This document shows, in pieces, positions 32,689 to 45,000 of a stretch of DNA of 64,000 nt; the stretch's first letter is position 1, and the number at the start of each line of letters is the position of its first letter. Below the pieces are notes generated by a model that ran no database searches, was not told the DNA's origin, and worked only from the letters and a program-made list of their open reading frames with translations. Source of the stretch: Symsagittifera roscoffensis (lineage: Eukaryota > Xenacoelomorpha > Acoela > Convolutidae); NCBI RefSeq assembly GCF_963678635.1, contig NC_087067.1, positions 60,620,594-60,684,593 of the forward strand, in the 5' to 3' direction. The translations under genes were made by a program, and so were the position numbers.

Positions 32689-32974
32689 ATGATTGCCGAA
32701 ATTTCAGCTAATTTTCTTATTTTTCTTGGACATGCAAGACAGCGTGGAAAAGGTTTTGGTGCTCTTGCACAAACTCTTGGGAGAACTGCAATTCCCTTTA
32801 TTATTAAATATCTAGTCCCAGCTGCATAAAGAATCGAAGCAGATTTATTGGAAATCGCTGCTCCAGAGATTGGAGAAATTGTCAGCGGACGAAAAAAACT
32901 CAAAAAATTTGCAAAAGATGTTGGAACAAGAACAGTTCGAAAACAGTTGGAAGGTGGAAAAAAGAAATCCAAGC
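32689..32974 (+). pseudogene. Polinton small basic protein pseudogene, cut by the satellite
   Basis: From the ATG at 32689 the product has GHARQRGKGFGALAQTLGRT, then a hydrophobic IIKYLVPAA stretch, a TAA at 32827, and in the same frame GEIVSGRKKLKKFAKDVGTR and a KKKSK end. Small basic proteins with this Arg/Gly-rich and amphipathic pattern occur in Polintons and have been compared with adenovirus core peptides. The frame runs without a break into satellite sequence at 32,975 and stops at 32998, so the natural 3' end is lost. Confidence 0.7.
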
Positions 32975-35900
32975 AATGTCCGTCGGTCACTGAATCATAA
33001 TGTCATAGACCTTTGTTCGTGTTTCCGCACCCGTTTGTTGTCCAGAAGTCGTTAAGTTGATGTAACAATGTCCGTCGGACACTGAAACATAATGTCATAG
33101 ACCTCTTTTTGTGTTTCCGCTCAGATTCAATGTCCAGAAGTCGGTTAGTTGATGTAACAATGCTCATCGGTCTTTGAAAAAAAATGTCATAGACCTTATC
33201 GGTGTCTCCGCACCCATTTTATGTCCAGTAGTCGGTGAGGTGAGTTGATTTAGCAATGTCCGTCGGTCATTAAAACATCATGTCATAGACCTTTATCGTT
33301 GTTTCCGCTCACATTTTATGTCCGAGAGTCGGTTAGTTGATGTAATAATGCCCGTCGGTCACTGAAACATAATGTCATAGACTTTTATCGGTCTTTTCGC
33401 ACCCATTTTATGTTCAGAAGTTGGTTAGTTGATGTATTAATGTCCTTTGGTCATTGAAACATCAAGCCATAGACCTTTATTGAAGTTTCCGCAACCATTT
33501 TATGTCCAGGAGTCGGTGTATTGTTGTAACGATGTCTGTTGGTTCCTGAAACATAATGTCCTAGAACTTTATTGGCTTTTCCGCACTCATTTTATGTTCA
33601 GGAGTCGGTTAGTTGATGTAACAATGTCCTTCGGTAAAGGAAATTTAATGTCCTAAGCTTTATTGGTGTTTCCGCACCAATTTTAAGTCCAAGAGTCTGT
33701 TAGTTGATGTAACAAGGTCCGTCGGTCACTGAATCATAATGTCATAGACCTTTGTTGTTGTTTCCGCACCCATTTGTCCAGAAGTCGGTAAGTTGCTGTA
33801 ACAATGTCCGCCGGTCACAGAAACATAATGTCATAGACCTGTTTTTGTGTTTCCGCTCCCTTTCAATGTCCAGGAGGCGGTTAGTTGATGTAACAATGCT
33901 CATCGGTCTTTGAAAAATAATGTCATAGACTTTATCGGTGTCTCCGCACCCATTTTAAATCCAGTAGTCGGTGAGCTGATGTAGTAATGCCCGTCGGTCA
34001 TTGAAACATAATGTCATAGAAATTTATTTGTGTTTTCGCTCACATTTTATGTCCAGGAGCCTGTTAGTTGATGTAACAATGCCCGTCGGTCACTGAAACA
34101 TAATGTCATGGACTTTATTGGTCTTTCCGCACCCATTTTATGTTCAGGAGTCGGCTAGTTGATGTAAAAATGTCCTTCGGTAAATGAAATATAATATCAT
34201 AGGCCTTAATTGGTGTTTTCGCACCTATTTAATGTCCAGAAGTCGTTGGTTGATGTAACAATGTCTGTCGGTCACTGAAACTTAATGTTATAGACGTTTA
34301 TCGAAGTTTCCGCAACCATTTTTTGTCCAGGAGTCGGTTTATTGTTGTAACTATGTCTGTTGGCCACTGAAACATAACTTCATAGACCTTTATTGGTCTT
34401 TCCGCACACATTTTTTGAACAGGAGTCATTAAGTTGATGTAACAATGTCCATCGTCACTGTGACTGAAACATAACAATGTCACTGAAACATAACGTCTTA
34501 GATCTTTATTGGTGTTTTCGCACCAATTTTATGACCAAGAGTCGGTTAGTTGATGTAACATGGTCCGTCGATCACTGAATCATAATGTCATAGGTCTTTA
34601 TTGGTGTTTCCCCAACCATTTGTTGTCCAGAAGTCGGTAAGTTGATGTAACAATGCCAGTCGGTCACTGAAACATAAGGTCATAGACCTTTTTTGGTCTT
34701 TCCGCACCCGTTTATTGTCCAGAAGTCGGTAAGTTGATGTAACAATGTCCGTCAGTCACTGAAACTTAATGTCATAGACCTTAATCGAAGTTTCCGCAAA
34801 CTTTTTATGTCCAGGACACGGTGTATTTTTGTAACTATGTCTGTTGGTCACTGAAACATAACGTCATAGACTTTTATCGGTCTTTCCGCATACATTTTAT
34901 GTACAGGAGTCATCAAGTTGATGTAACAATGTCCATCGGTCACTGAATTTTAATGACTTAAACTTTATTGGTGTTTCCGCACCAATTTTATGTCCAGCAC
35001 CAAGAGTCTGTTAGTTGATACAACAAGGTCCGTCGGTCACTGAATCATAATGTCATAGACCTCTGTTGTTGTTTCTGCACCAATTTGTTGTCCAGAAGTC
35101 AGTAAGTTGCTGTAACAATGTCCGCCGGTCACTGAAACATAATGTCATAGACCTCTTTTTGTGGTTCAGCTCCCTTTCAATGTCCAGGAGGCGGTTAGTT
35201 GATGTAACAATGCTCATCGGTCTTTGAAAAATAATGTCATAGACCTTATCGGGGTCTTCGCAACCATTTGGTGTCCAGGAGTCGGTGAGTTGGTGTAACA
35301 ATGACAGTCGGTCACTGAAACATAAGGTCATAGACCTTTATTGGTCTTTCCGCACCCGTTTGTTGTCCAAAAGTCGGTAAGTTGATGTAGCAATGTCCGT
35401 CGGTCACTGAAACATACTGTCATAGAACTGTTTTTTTGTTTCCGCTCCCACTTAAAGTCCAGGAGTCGGTTAGTTGATGTAACGATGCTCATCGGTCTTT
35501 GAAACATAATGTCATAGACCTCTTTTTGTGTTTCCGCTCCCATTCAATGTCCAGGAGTCAGTTAGTTGATGTAACAATGCTCATCAGTCTTTGAAACATA
35601 ATGTCATAGAGCTTATTGCTGTCTCCGCACCCATTTTATGTCCAGGAGTCGGTTAGTTGTTGTAACAAGGCCCGCCGGTCACTGAAACATAATGTCATAT
35701 TTTTTTATCGATCTTTCCGCACCCATTTCATGTCCAGGAGCCGGTTAGTTGATGTAAAAATGCCCGTCAGTAACTGAAACATAATGTCATAGACCTTCAT
35801 TGGTGTTTCCGCACCCATTTTGTGTCCAGGAGTCGGTCACTGAAACATAATGTCATATACCTATTTTGTGTTTCCGCTCCCATTCAATGTCCAGGAGTCG

Positions 35901-37448
35901 GTTAGTCGTTGCAGCAATGCCCGCCGGTCACTGAAACATAATGCCATACACCTTTATTGGTCTTTCCGCACCCGTTTGTTGTCCAGAAGTCGGTATGTTG
36001 ATGTAAAAATGTCAGTCGGTCACTGAAACATAAAGTCATAGACCTCTTTTTGTGTTTCCGCTCCCATTTAATGTCCAGGAGTCAGTTAGTTGATGTAACA
36101 ATGCTCATCAGTCTTTGAAACATAATGTCATAGACCTTATTGGTGTCTCCGCACCCATTTTATGTCCAGGAGTCGGTTAATTGATGTAACAATGTTTTTC
36201 GGTGACTGAAATAAAATGTCATAGATCTTCGTCGGTGTTTTTGCACCTATTTTATGTCCAGAAGTCAGTTAGTTGATGTAACAAAGCCCGTCGGTATCTA
36301 AAACATAATGTAATAGACCTTTATCGGTGTTTCCGCACCCATTTTATGTCCAGGAGTGGGTTAGTTGTTGTAAAGAGGCGCGCCGGTCACTGAAACATAA
36401 TGTCATATTTATTTATCGATCTTTCCGCACACATTTCATGTCCAGGAGCCGGTTAGTTGATGTAAAAATGCCCGTCAGTAACTGAAACATAATGTCATAG
36501 ACCTTCATTGGTGTTTCCGCACCCATTTTGTGTCCAGGAGTCGGTCACTGAAACATAACGTCATAGACCTATTTTGTGTTTCAGCTCCCATTCAATGTAC
36601 AGGAGTCGGTTAGTTATTGCAACAATGCCCGCTGGTCACTGAAACATAATGCCATAGATCTTTATTGGTCTTTCCGCACCCGTTTGTTGTCCAGAAGTCG
36701 GTATGTTGATGTAAAAATGTCAGTCGGTCACTAAAACATAATGTCATAGACCTCTTTTTGTGTTTCCGCTCCCATTCAATGTCCAGGAGTCAGTTAGTTG
36801 ATGTAACAATGCTAATCAGTCTTTGAAACATAATGCCATAGACCTTATTGGTGTCTCCGCACCCATTATATGTCCAGGAGTCGGTTAAATGATGTAACAA
36901 TGTCTTTCGGTGACTGAAATAAAATGTCATAGATCTTCGTCGGTGTTTTTGCACCTATTTTATGTCCAGAAGTCAGTTAGTTGATGTAACAAAGCCCGTC
37001 GGTAACTGAAACATAATGTAATAGACCTTTATCGGTGTTTCCGCACCCACTTTATGCCAAGAGTTGGTTTGTTGATGTAACAATGTCCGTCGGTCACTGA
37101 ATCATAATGTCATAGACCTCTTTTTGTGTTTCCGCTACCATTCACTGTCCAGGAGTCGGTTAATTGATGTAACAATGCTCATCGGTCTTTGAAACATAAT
37201 GTCATAGACCTTATCGGTGTCTCCGTACCCATTTATTGTCCAGGTGTCTGTGAGTTGATGTAACAATGCCAGTCGGTCACTGAAACATAATGTCAAAGAC
37301 CTTTATTGGTCTTTCCGCACCCGTTTGTTGTCCAGAAGTCGGTATGTTGATGTAACAATGCCCGCCGGTCTCTGAAACATAATGCCATAGACCTTTATTG
37401 GTCTTTCCGCACCCATTTCATGTCCAGGAGTCGGTTAGTTGATGTAAC
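32975..37448. repeat. Left flank of the satellite, monomers without clear higher-order period
   Basis: Adjacent monomers differ at many positions, lengths vary (for example 96 bp at 33161-33256), and truncated monomers occur at about 35826 and 36534. A partial ~700-bp similarity links 35630-36200 with 36340-36900. Confidence 0.7.
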
Positions 37449-38810
37449 AATATCTTTCGGTGACTGAAATAAAATGTCATATATCTTCGTCGGTGTTTTT
37501 GCACCTATTTTATGTCCAGAAGTCAGTTAGTTGATGTAACAATGCCCGTCGGTAACTGAAACATAATGTCATAGACCTTTGTCGGTGTTTCCGCACCCAT
37601 TTTATGCCAAGAGTTGGTTTGTTGATGTAACAATGTCCGTCGGTCACTGAATCATAATGTCATAGACCTCTTTTTGTGTTTCCGCTCCCATTCAATGTCC
37701 ATGAGTCGGTTAATTGATGTAACAATGATCATCGGTCTTTGAAACATAATGTCATAGACCTTATCGGTGTCTCCGTACCCATTTATTGTCCAGGAGTCTG
37801 TGAGTTGATGTAACAATGCCAGTCGGTCACTGAAACATAATGTCAAAGACCTTTATTGGTCTTTCCGCACCCGTTTGTTGTCCAGAAGTCGGTATGTTGA
37901 TGTAAAAATGTCAGTCGGTCACTGAAACATAATGTCATAGACCTATTTTGTGTTTCCGCTCCCATTCAATGTCCAGGAGTCGGTTAGTTGTTGTAACAAT
38001 GCCCGCCGGTCACTGAAACATAATGCCATAGACCTTTATTGGTCTTTCCGCACCCATTTCATGTCCAGGAGTCGGTTAGTTGATGTAACAATATCTTTCG
38101 GTGACTGAAATAAAATGTCATAGATCATCGTCGGTGTTTTTGCAGCTATTTTATGTCCAGAAGTCAGTTAGTTGATGTAACAATGCCCGTCGGTAACTGA
38201 AACATAATGTCATAGATCTTTATCGGTGTTTCCGCACCCATTTTATGGCAAGAGTTGGTTGGTTGATGTAACAATGTCCGTCGGTCACTGAATCATAATG
38301 TCATAGACCTCTTTTTCTGTTTCCGCTCCCATTCAATGTCCATGAGTCGGTTAATTGATGTAACAATGATCATCGGTCTTTGAAACATAATGTCATAGAC
38401 CTTATCGGTGTCTCTGTACCCATTTATTGTCCAGGAGTCTGTGAGTTGATGTAACAATGCCAGTCGGTCACTGAAACATAATGTCAAAGACCTTTATTGG
38501 TCTTTCCGCACCCGTTTCTTGTCCAGAAGTCGGTATGTTGATGTAAAAATGTCAGTCGGTCACTGAAACATAATGTCATAGACCTATTTTGTGTTTCCGC
38601 TCCCATTCAATGTCCAGGAGTCGGTTAGTTGTTGTAACAATGCCCACCGGTCACTGAAACATAATGCCATAGACCTTTATTGGTCTTTCCGCACCCATTT
38701 CATGTCCAGGAGTCGGTTAGTTGATGTAACAATATCTTTCGGTGACTGAAATAAAATGTCATAGATCATCGTCGGTGTTTTTGCAGCTATTTTATGTCCA
38801 GAAGTCAGTT
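37449..38810. repeat. Satellite block with ~641-bp (7-mer) higher-order repeat
   Basis: The marker AATATCTTTCGGTGACTGAA starts at 37449, 38090 and 38731, that is every 641 bp. A related stretch reappears at 42.6-43.5 kb with the same 641-bp spacing. Confidence 0.85.
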
Positions 38811-41800
38811 AGTTGATGTAACAATGTCCGTCGGTCACTGAATCATAATGTCATAGACCTCTTTTTGTGTTTCCGATCCCATTCAATGTCCAGGATTTGG
38901 TTAATCGATGTAACAAAGCTCATCGGTCTTTGAAACATAATGTCATAGACCTTATCGGTGTCTCCGTACCCATTTAATGTCCAGGAGTCTGTGAGTTGAT
39001 GTAACAATGCCAGTCGGTCACTGAAACATAATGTCAAAGGCCTTTACTGGTCTTTCCTCACCCGTTTGTTGTCCAGAAGTTGGTATGTTGATGTAAAAAT
39101 GTCATTCGGTCACTGAAACATAATATCATAGACCTCTTTTTGTGTTTCCGCTCCCATTCAATGTCCAGGAGTCAGTTAGTTGATGTAACAATGCTCATCA
39201 GTCTTTGAAACATAATGTCATAGACCTTATTGGTGTCTCCGCGCCCATTTTATGGCAAGAGTTGGTTGGTTGATGTAACAATGTCCGTCGGTCACTGAAT
39301 CATAATGTCATATACCTCTTTTTGTGTTTCCGATCCCATTCAATGTCCAGGATTTGGTTAATTGATGTAACAAAGCTCATCGGTCTTTGAAACATAATGT
39401 CATAGACCTTGTCGGTGTCTCCGTACCCATTTAATGTCCAGAAGTTGGTATGTTGATGTAAAAATGTCAGTCGGTCACTGAAACATAATATCATAGACCT
39501 CTTTTTGTGTTTCCGCTCCCATTCAATGTCCAGGAGTCGGTTAATTGATGTAACAATGTCTTTCGGTGACTGAAATAAAATGTCATAGATCTTCGTCGGT
39601 GTTTTTGCACCTATTTTATGTCCAGAAGTCAGTTAGTTGATGTAACAATGCCCGTCGGTAACTGAAACATAATGTCATAGACCTTTGTCGGTGTTTCCGC
39701 ACCCATTTTATGCCAAGAGTTGATTTGTTGATGTAACAATGTCCGTCGGTCACTGAATCTTAATGTCATAGACCTCTTTTTGTGTTTCCGATCCCATTCA
39801 ATGTCCAGGATTTGGTTAATCGATGTAACAAAGCTCATCGGTCTTTGAAACATAATGTCATAGACCTTATCGGTGTCTCCGTACCCATTTAATGTCCAGG
39901 AGTCTGTGAGTTGATGTAACAATGCCAGTCGGTCACTGAAACATAATGTCAAAGACCTTTACTGGTCTTTCCTCACCCGTTTGTTGTCCAGAAGTTGGTA
40001 TGTTGATGTAAAAATGTCATTCGGTCACTGAAACATAATATCATAGACCTCTTTTTGTGTTTCCGCTCCCATTCAATGTCCAGGAGTCAGTTAGTTGATG
40101 TAACAATGCTCATCAGTCTTTGAAACATAATGTCATAGACCTTATTGGTGTCTCCGCGCCCATTTTATGGCAAGAGTTGGTTGGTTGATGTAACAATGTC
40201 CGTCGGTCACTGAATCATAATGTCATATACCTCTTTTTGTGTTTCCGATCCCATTCAATGTCCAGGATTTGGTTAATTGATGTAACAAAGCTCATCGGTC
40301 TTTGAAACATAATGTCATAGACCTTGTCGGTGTCTCCGTACCCATTTAATGTCCAGAAGTTGGTATGTTGATGTAAAAATGTCAGTCGGTCACTGAAACA
40401 TAATATCATAGACCTCTTTTTGTGTTTCCGCTCCCATTCAATGTCCAGGAGTCGGTTAATTGATGTAACAATGTCTTTCGGTGACTGAAATAAAATGTCA
40501 TAGATCTTCGTCGGTGTTTTTGCACCTATTTTATGTCCAGAAGTCAGTTAGTTGATGTAACAATGCCCGTCGGTAACTGAAACATAATGTCATAGACCTT
40601 TGTCGGTGTTTCCGCACCCATTTTATGCCAAGAGTTGGTTTGTTGATGTAACAATGTCCGTCGGTCACTGAATCATAATGACATAGACCTCTTTTTGTGT
40701 TTCCGCTCCCATTCAATGTCCATGAGTCGGTTAATTGATGTAACAATGATCATCGGTCTTTGAAACATAATGTCATAGACCTTATCGGTGTCTCCGTACC
40801 CATTTATTGTCCAGGAGTCTGTGAGTTGATGTAACAATGCCAGTCGGTCACTGAAACATAATGTCAAAGACCTTTATTGGTCTTTCCGCACCCGTTTGTT
40901 GTCCAGAAGTCGGTATGTTGATGTAAAAATGTCAGTCGGTCACTGAAACATAATGTCATAGACCTATTTTGTGTTTCCGCTCCCATTCAATGTCCAGGAG
41001 TCGGTTAGTTGTTGTAACAATGCCCGCCGGTCACTGAAACATAATGCCATAGACCTTTATTGGTCTTTCCGCACCCATTTCATGTCCAGGAGTCGGTTAG
41101 TTGATGTAACAATATCTTTCGGTGACTGAAATAAAATGTCATAGATCATCGTCGGTGTTTTTGCAGCTATTTTATGTCCAGAAGTCAGTTAGTTGATGTA
41201 ACAATGTCCGTCGGTCACTGAATCATAATGTCATAGACCTCTTTTTGTGTTTCCGATCCCATTCAATGTCCAGGATTTGGTTAATCGATGTAACAAAGCT
41301 CATCGGTCTTTGAAAAATAATGTCATAGACTTTATCGGTGTCTCCGTACCCATTTAATGTCCAGGAGTCTGTGAGTTGATGTAACAATGCCAGTCGGTCA
41401 CTGAAACATAATGTCAAAGACCTTTACTGGTCTTTCCTCACCCGTTTGTTGTCCAGAAGTTGGTATGTTGATGTAAAAATGTCATTCGGTCACTGAAACA
41501 TAATATCATAGACCTCTTTTTGTGTTTCCGCTCCCATTCATTGTCCAGGAGTCAGTTAGTTGATGTAACAATGCTCATCAGTCTTTGAAACATAATGTCA
41601 TAGACCTTATTGGTGTCTCCGCACCCATTTTATGGCAAGAGTTGGTTGGTTGATGTAACAATGTCCGTCGGTCACTGAATCATATTGTCATATACCTCTT
41701 TTTGTGTTTCCGATCCCATTCAATGTCCAGGATTTGGTTAATTGATGTAACAAAGCTCATCGGTCTTTGAAACATAATGTCATAGACCTTGTCGGTGTCT

Positions 41801-42000
41801 CCGTACCCATTTAATGTCCAGAAGTTGGTATGTTGATGTAAAAATGTCAGTCGGTCACTGAAACATAATATCATAGACCTCTTTTTGTGTTTCCGCTCCC
41901 ATTCAATGTCCAGGAGTCGGTTAATTGATGTAACAATGTCTTTCGGTGACTGAAATAAAATGTCATAGATCTTCGTCGGTGTTTTTGCACCTATTTTATG
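38811..42000. repeat. Satellite block with ~457/915-bp (5/10-mer) higher-order repeat
   Basis: Equivalent monomers end at 39037, 39494, 39952, 40409, 40867, 41417 and 41874, giving steps of 457-458 with one of 550. The long period is 915 bp: 39037 to 39952 and 39494 to 40409. Confidence 0.85.
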
Positions 42001-45000
42001 TCCAGAAGTCAGTTAGTTGATGTAACAAAGCCCGTCGGTAACTGAAACATAATGTAATAGACCTTTATCGGTGTTTCCGCACCCATTCAATGTCCAGGAT
42101 TTGGTTAATTGATGTAACAAAGCTCATCGGTCTTTGAAACATAATGTCATAGACTTTATCGGTGTCTCCGTACCCATTTAATGTCCAGGAGTCTGTGAGT
42201 TGATGTAACAATGCCAGTCGGTCACTGAAACATAATGTCAAAGACCTTTACTGGTCTTTCCTCACCCGTTTGTTGTCCAGAAGTTGGTTTGTTGATGTAA
42301 CAATGTCCGTCGGTCACTGAATCATAATGTCATAGACCTCTTTTTGTGTTTCCGCTCCCATTCAATGTCCGGGAGTCGGTTAATTGATGTAACAATGCTC
42401 ATCGGTCTTTGAAACATAATGTCATAGACCTTATCGGTGTCTCCGTACCCATTTATTGTCCAGGTGTCTGTGAGTTGATGTAACAATGCCAGTCGGTCAC
42501 TGAAACATAATGTCAAAGACCTTTATTGGTCTTTCCGCACCCGTTTGTTGTTCAGAAGTCGGTATGTTGATGTAACAATGCCCGCCGGTCACTGAAACAT
42601 TATGCCATAGACCTTTATTGGTCTTTCCGCACCCATTTCATGTCCAGGAGTCGGTTAGTTGATGTAACAATATCTTTCGGTGACTGAAATAAAATGTCAT
42701 AGATCTTCGTCGGTGTTTTTGCACCTATTTTATGTCCAGAAGTCAGTTAGTTGATGTAACAATGCCCGTCGGTAACTGAAACATAATGTCATAGACCTTT
42801 GTCGGTGTTTCCGCACCCATTTTATGCCAAGAGTTGGTTTGTTGATGTAACAATGTCCGTCGGTCACTGAATCATAATGTCATAGACCTCTTTTTATGTT
42901 TCCGCTCCCATTCAATGTCCATGAGTCGGTTAATTGATGTAAAAATGATCATCGGTCTTTGAAACATAATGTCATAGACCTTATCGATGTCTCCGTACCC
43001 ATTTATTGTCCAGAGGTCTGTGAGTTGATGTAACAATGCCAGTCGGCCACTGAAACATAATGTCAAAGACCTTTATTGGTCTTTCCGCACCCGTTTGTTG
43101 TCCAGAAGTCGGTATGTTGATGTAAAAATGTCAGTCGGTCACTGAAACATAATGTCATAGACCTATTTTGTGTTTCCGCTCCCATTCAATGTCCAGGAGT
43201 CGGTTAGTTGTTGTAACAATGCCCGCCGGTCACTGAAACATAATGCCATAGACCTTTATTGGTCTTTCCGCACCCATTTCATGTCCAGGAGTCGGTTAGT
43301 TGATGTAACAATATCTTTCGGTGACTGAAATAAAATGTCATAGATCTTCGTTGGTGTTTTTGCACCTATTTTATGTCCAGAAGTCAGTTAGTTGATGTAA
43401 CAATGCCCGTCGGTAACTGAAACATAATGTCATAGACCTTTATCGGTGTTTCCGCACCCATTTTATGGCAAGAGTTGGTGGGTTGATGTAACAATGTCCG
43501 TCGGTCACTGAATCATAATGTCATAGACCTCTTTTTGTGTTTCCGATCCCATTCAATGTCCAGGATTTGGTTAATTAATGTAACAATGCTCATCGGTCTT
43601 TGAAACATAATGTCATAGACCTTATCGGTGTCTCCGTACCCATTTAATGTCCAGGAGTCTGTGAGTTGATGTAACAATGCCAGTCGGTCACTGAAACATA
43701 ATGTCAAAGACCTTTACTGGTCTTTCCGCACCCGTTTGTTGTCCAGAAGTTGGTATGTTGATGTTAAAATGTCAGTCGGTCAATGAAACATAATGTCATA
43801 GACCTCTTTTTGTGTTTCCGCTCCCATTCAATGTCCACGAGTCAGTTAGTTGATGTAACAATGCTCATCAGTCTTTGAAACATAATGTCATAGACCTTAT
43901 TGCTGTCTCCGCACCCATTTTATGTCCAGGAGTCGGTTAGTTGTTGTAACAAGGCCCGCCGGTCACTGAAACATAATGTCATAGACATTTTTTGGTCTTT
44001 CCGCACCCATTTCATGTCCAGGAGTCGGTTAGTTGATGTAATAATGTCCTTGGGTAATGAACTTATAGAACTTATAGAACGGTCATAGAACTTCGTCGGT
44101 GTGGATGCACCTATTTTATGTCCACAAGTCAGTAAGTTGGTGTAACAATGCCCGTCGGTAACTGAAACATAATGTGATAGACCTCTTTTCGTGTTTCCGC
44201 TCCCATTCAATGTCCAGGAATCGGTGAGTTGATTTAACAATGCCGGTCGATTCCTGAAACATAATATCATAGAACTTTATTGGTGTTCCCGCAACCGTTT
44301 GTTGTCCAGAAGTCGGTAAGTTGATGTAACAATGTCTGTCGGTCACTGAAACATAATGTCATAGACCTCTTTTTGTCTTTCCGCTCCCATTCAATGTCCA
44401 GGAGTCGGTTAGTTGTTGTAACAATGCCCGCTGGTCACTGAAACATAATGCCATAGACCTTTATTGGTCTTTCCGCACCCATTTCATGTCCAGGAGTCTG
44501 TTAGTTGATGTACCAATGTCCTTCGGTAACTGAAAAAGGATGTCATACACCTTCGTCGGTGTTTACGCACCTATTTTATGTCCACAAGTCAAATAGTTGA
44601 TGCAACAATGTCCGTCGGTCACTGAATCAAAATCACAAAGACCATTGTCGGTGTTTCCGCACCCTTTTCATGTCCAGGAATCGGTGAGTTGATTTAACAA
44701 TGCCGGTCGGTCCTTGAAACATAATGTCATAGAACTTTATTGGTGTTCCCTTACCCGTTTGTTGTCCAGAAGTATGTAAGTTGATGTAACAATGTCCGTC
44801 GGTCATTGAAACATAATGTCATAGACCTCTTTTTGTCTTTCCGCTCCCATTCAATGTCCAGGAGTCGGTTAGTTGTTGTAACAATGCCCGCTGGTCACTG
44901 AAACATAGTGTCATAGACCTTTATCGGTCTTTCCGCGCCCATTTCATGTCCAGCAATCAGTTAGTTGATGTAACAATGTCATTTTATGTCCAGGAGTCTG

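Larger units (their letters stand above)
29259..32974 (+). mobile_element. Decayed Polinton/Maverick DNA transposon fragment
   Basis: Six consecutive plus-strand coding remnants fit a Polinton: small membrane protein, FtsK/HerA-type packaging ATPase, conserved protein of unknown role, rve integrase, structural-type protein and small basic protein. Each is broken by stops or frameshifts. DNA polymerase B, the cysteine protease and the double-jelly-roll major capsid gene are not in the window. The right side is cut by the satellite at 32,975, and the left side meets repeat DNA. No terminal inverted repeats or 6-bp target duplication are visible. Confidence 0.85.

Noticed and set aside
35053-44346. 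Series of minus-strand ORFs encoding similar peptides in the satellite
   Set aside because: The 92-bp period is not divisible by three, so frames drift; ORF lengths follow from monomer sequence and no start, splice or coding bias supports genes.
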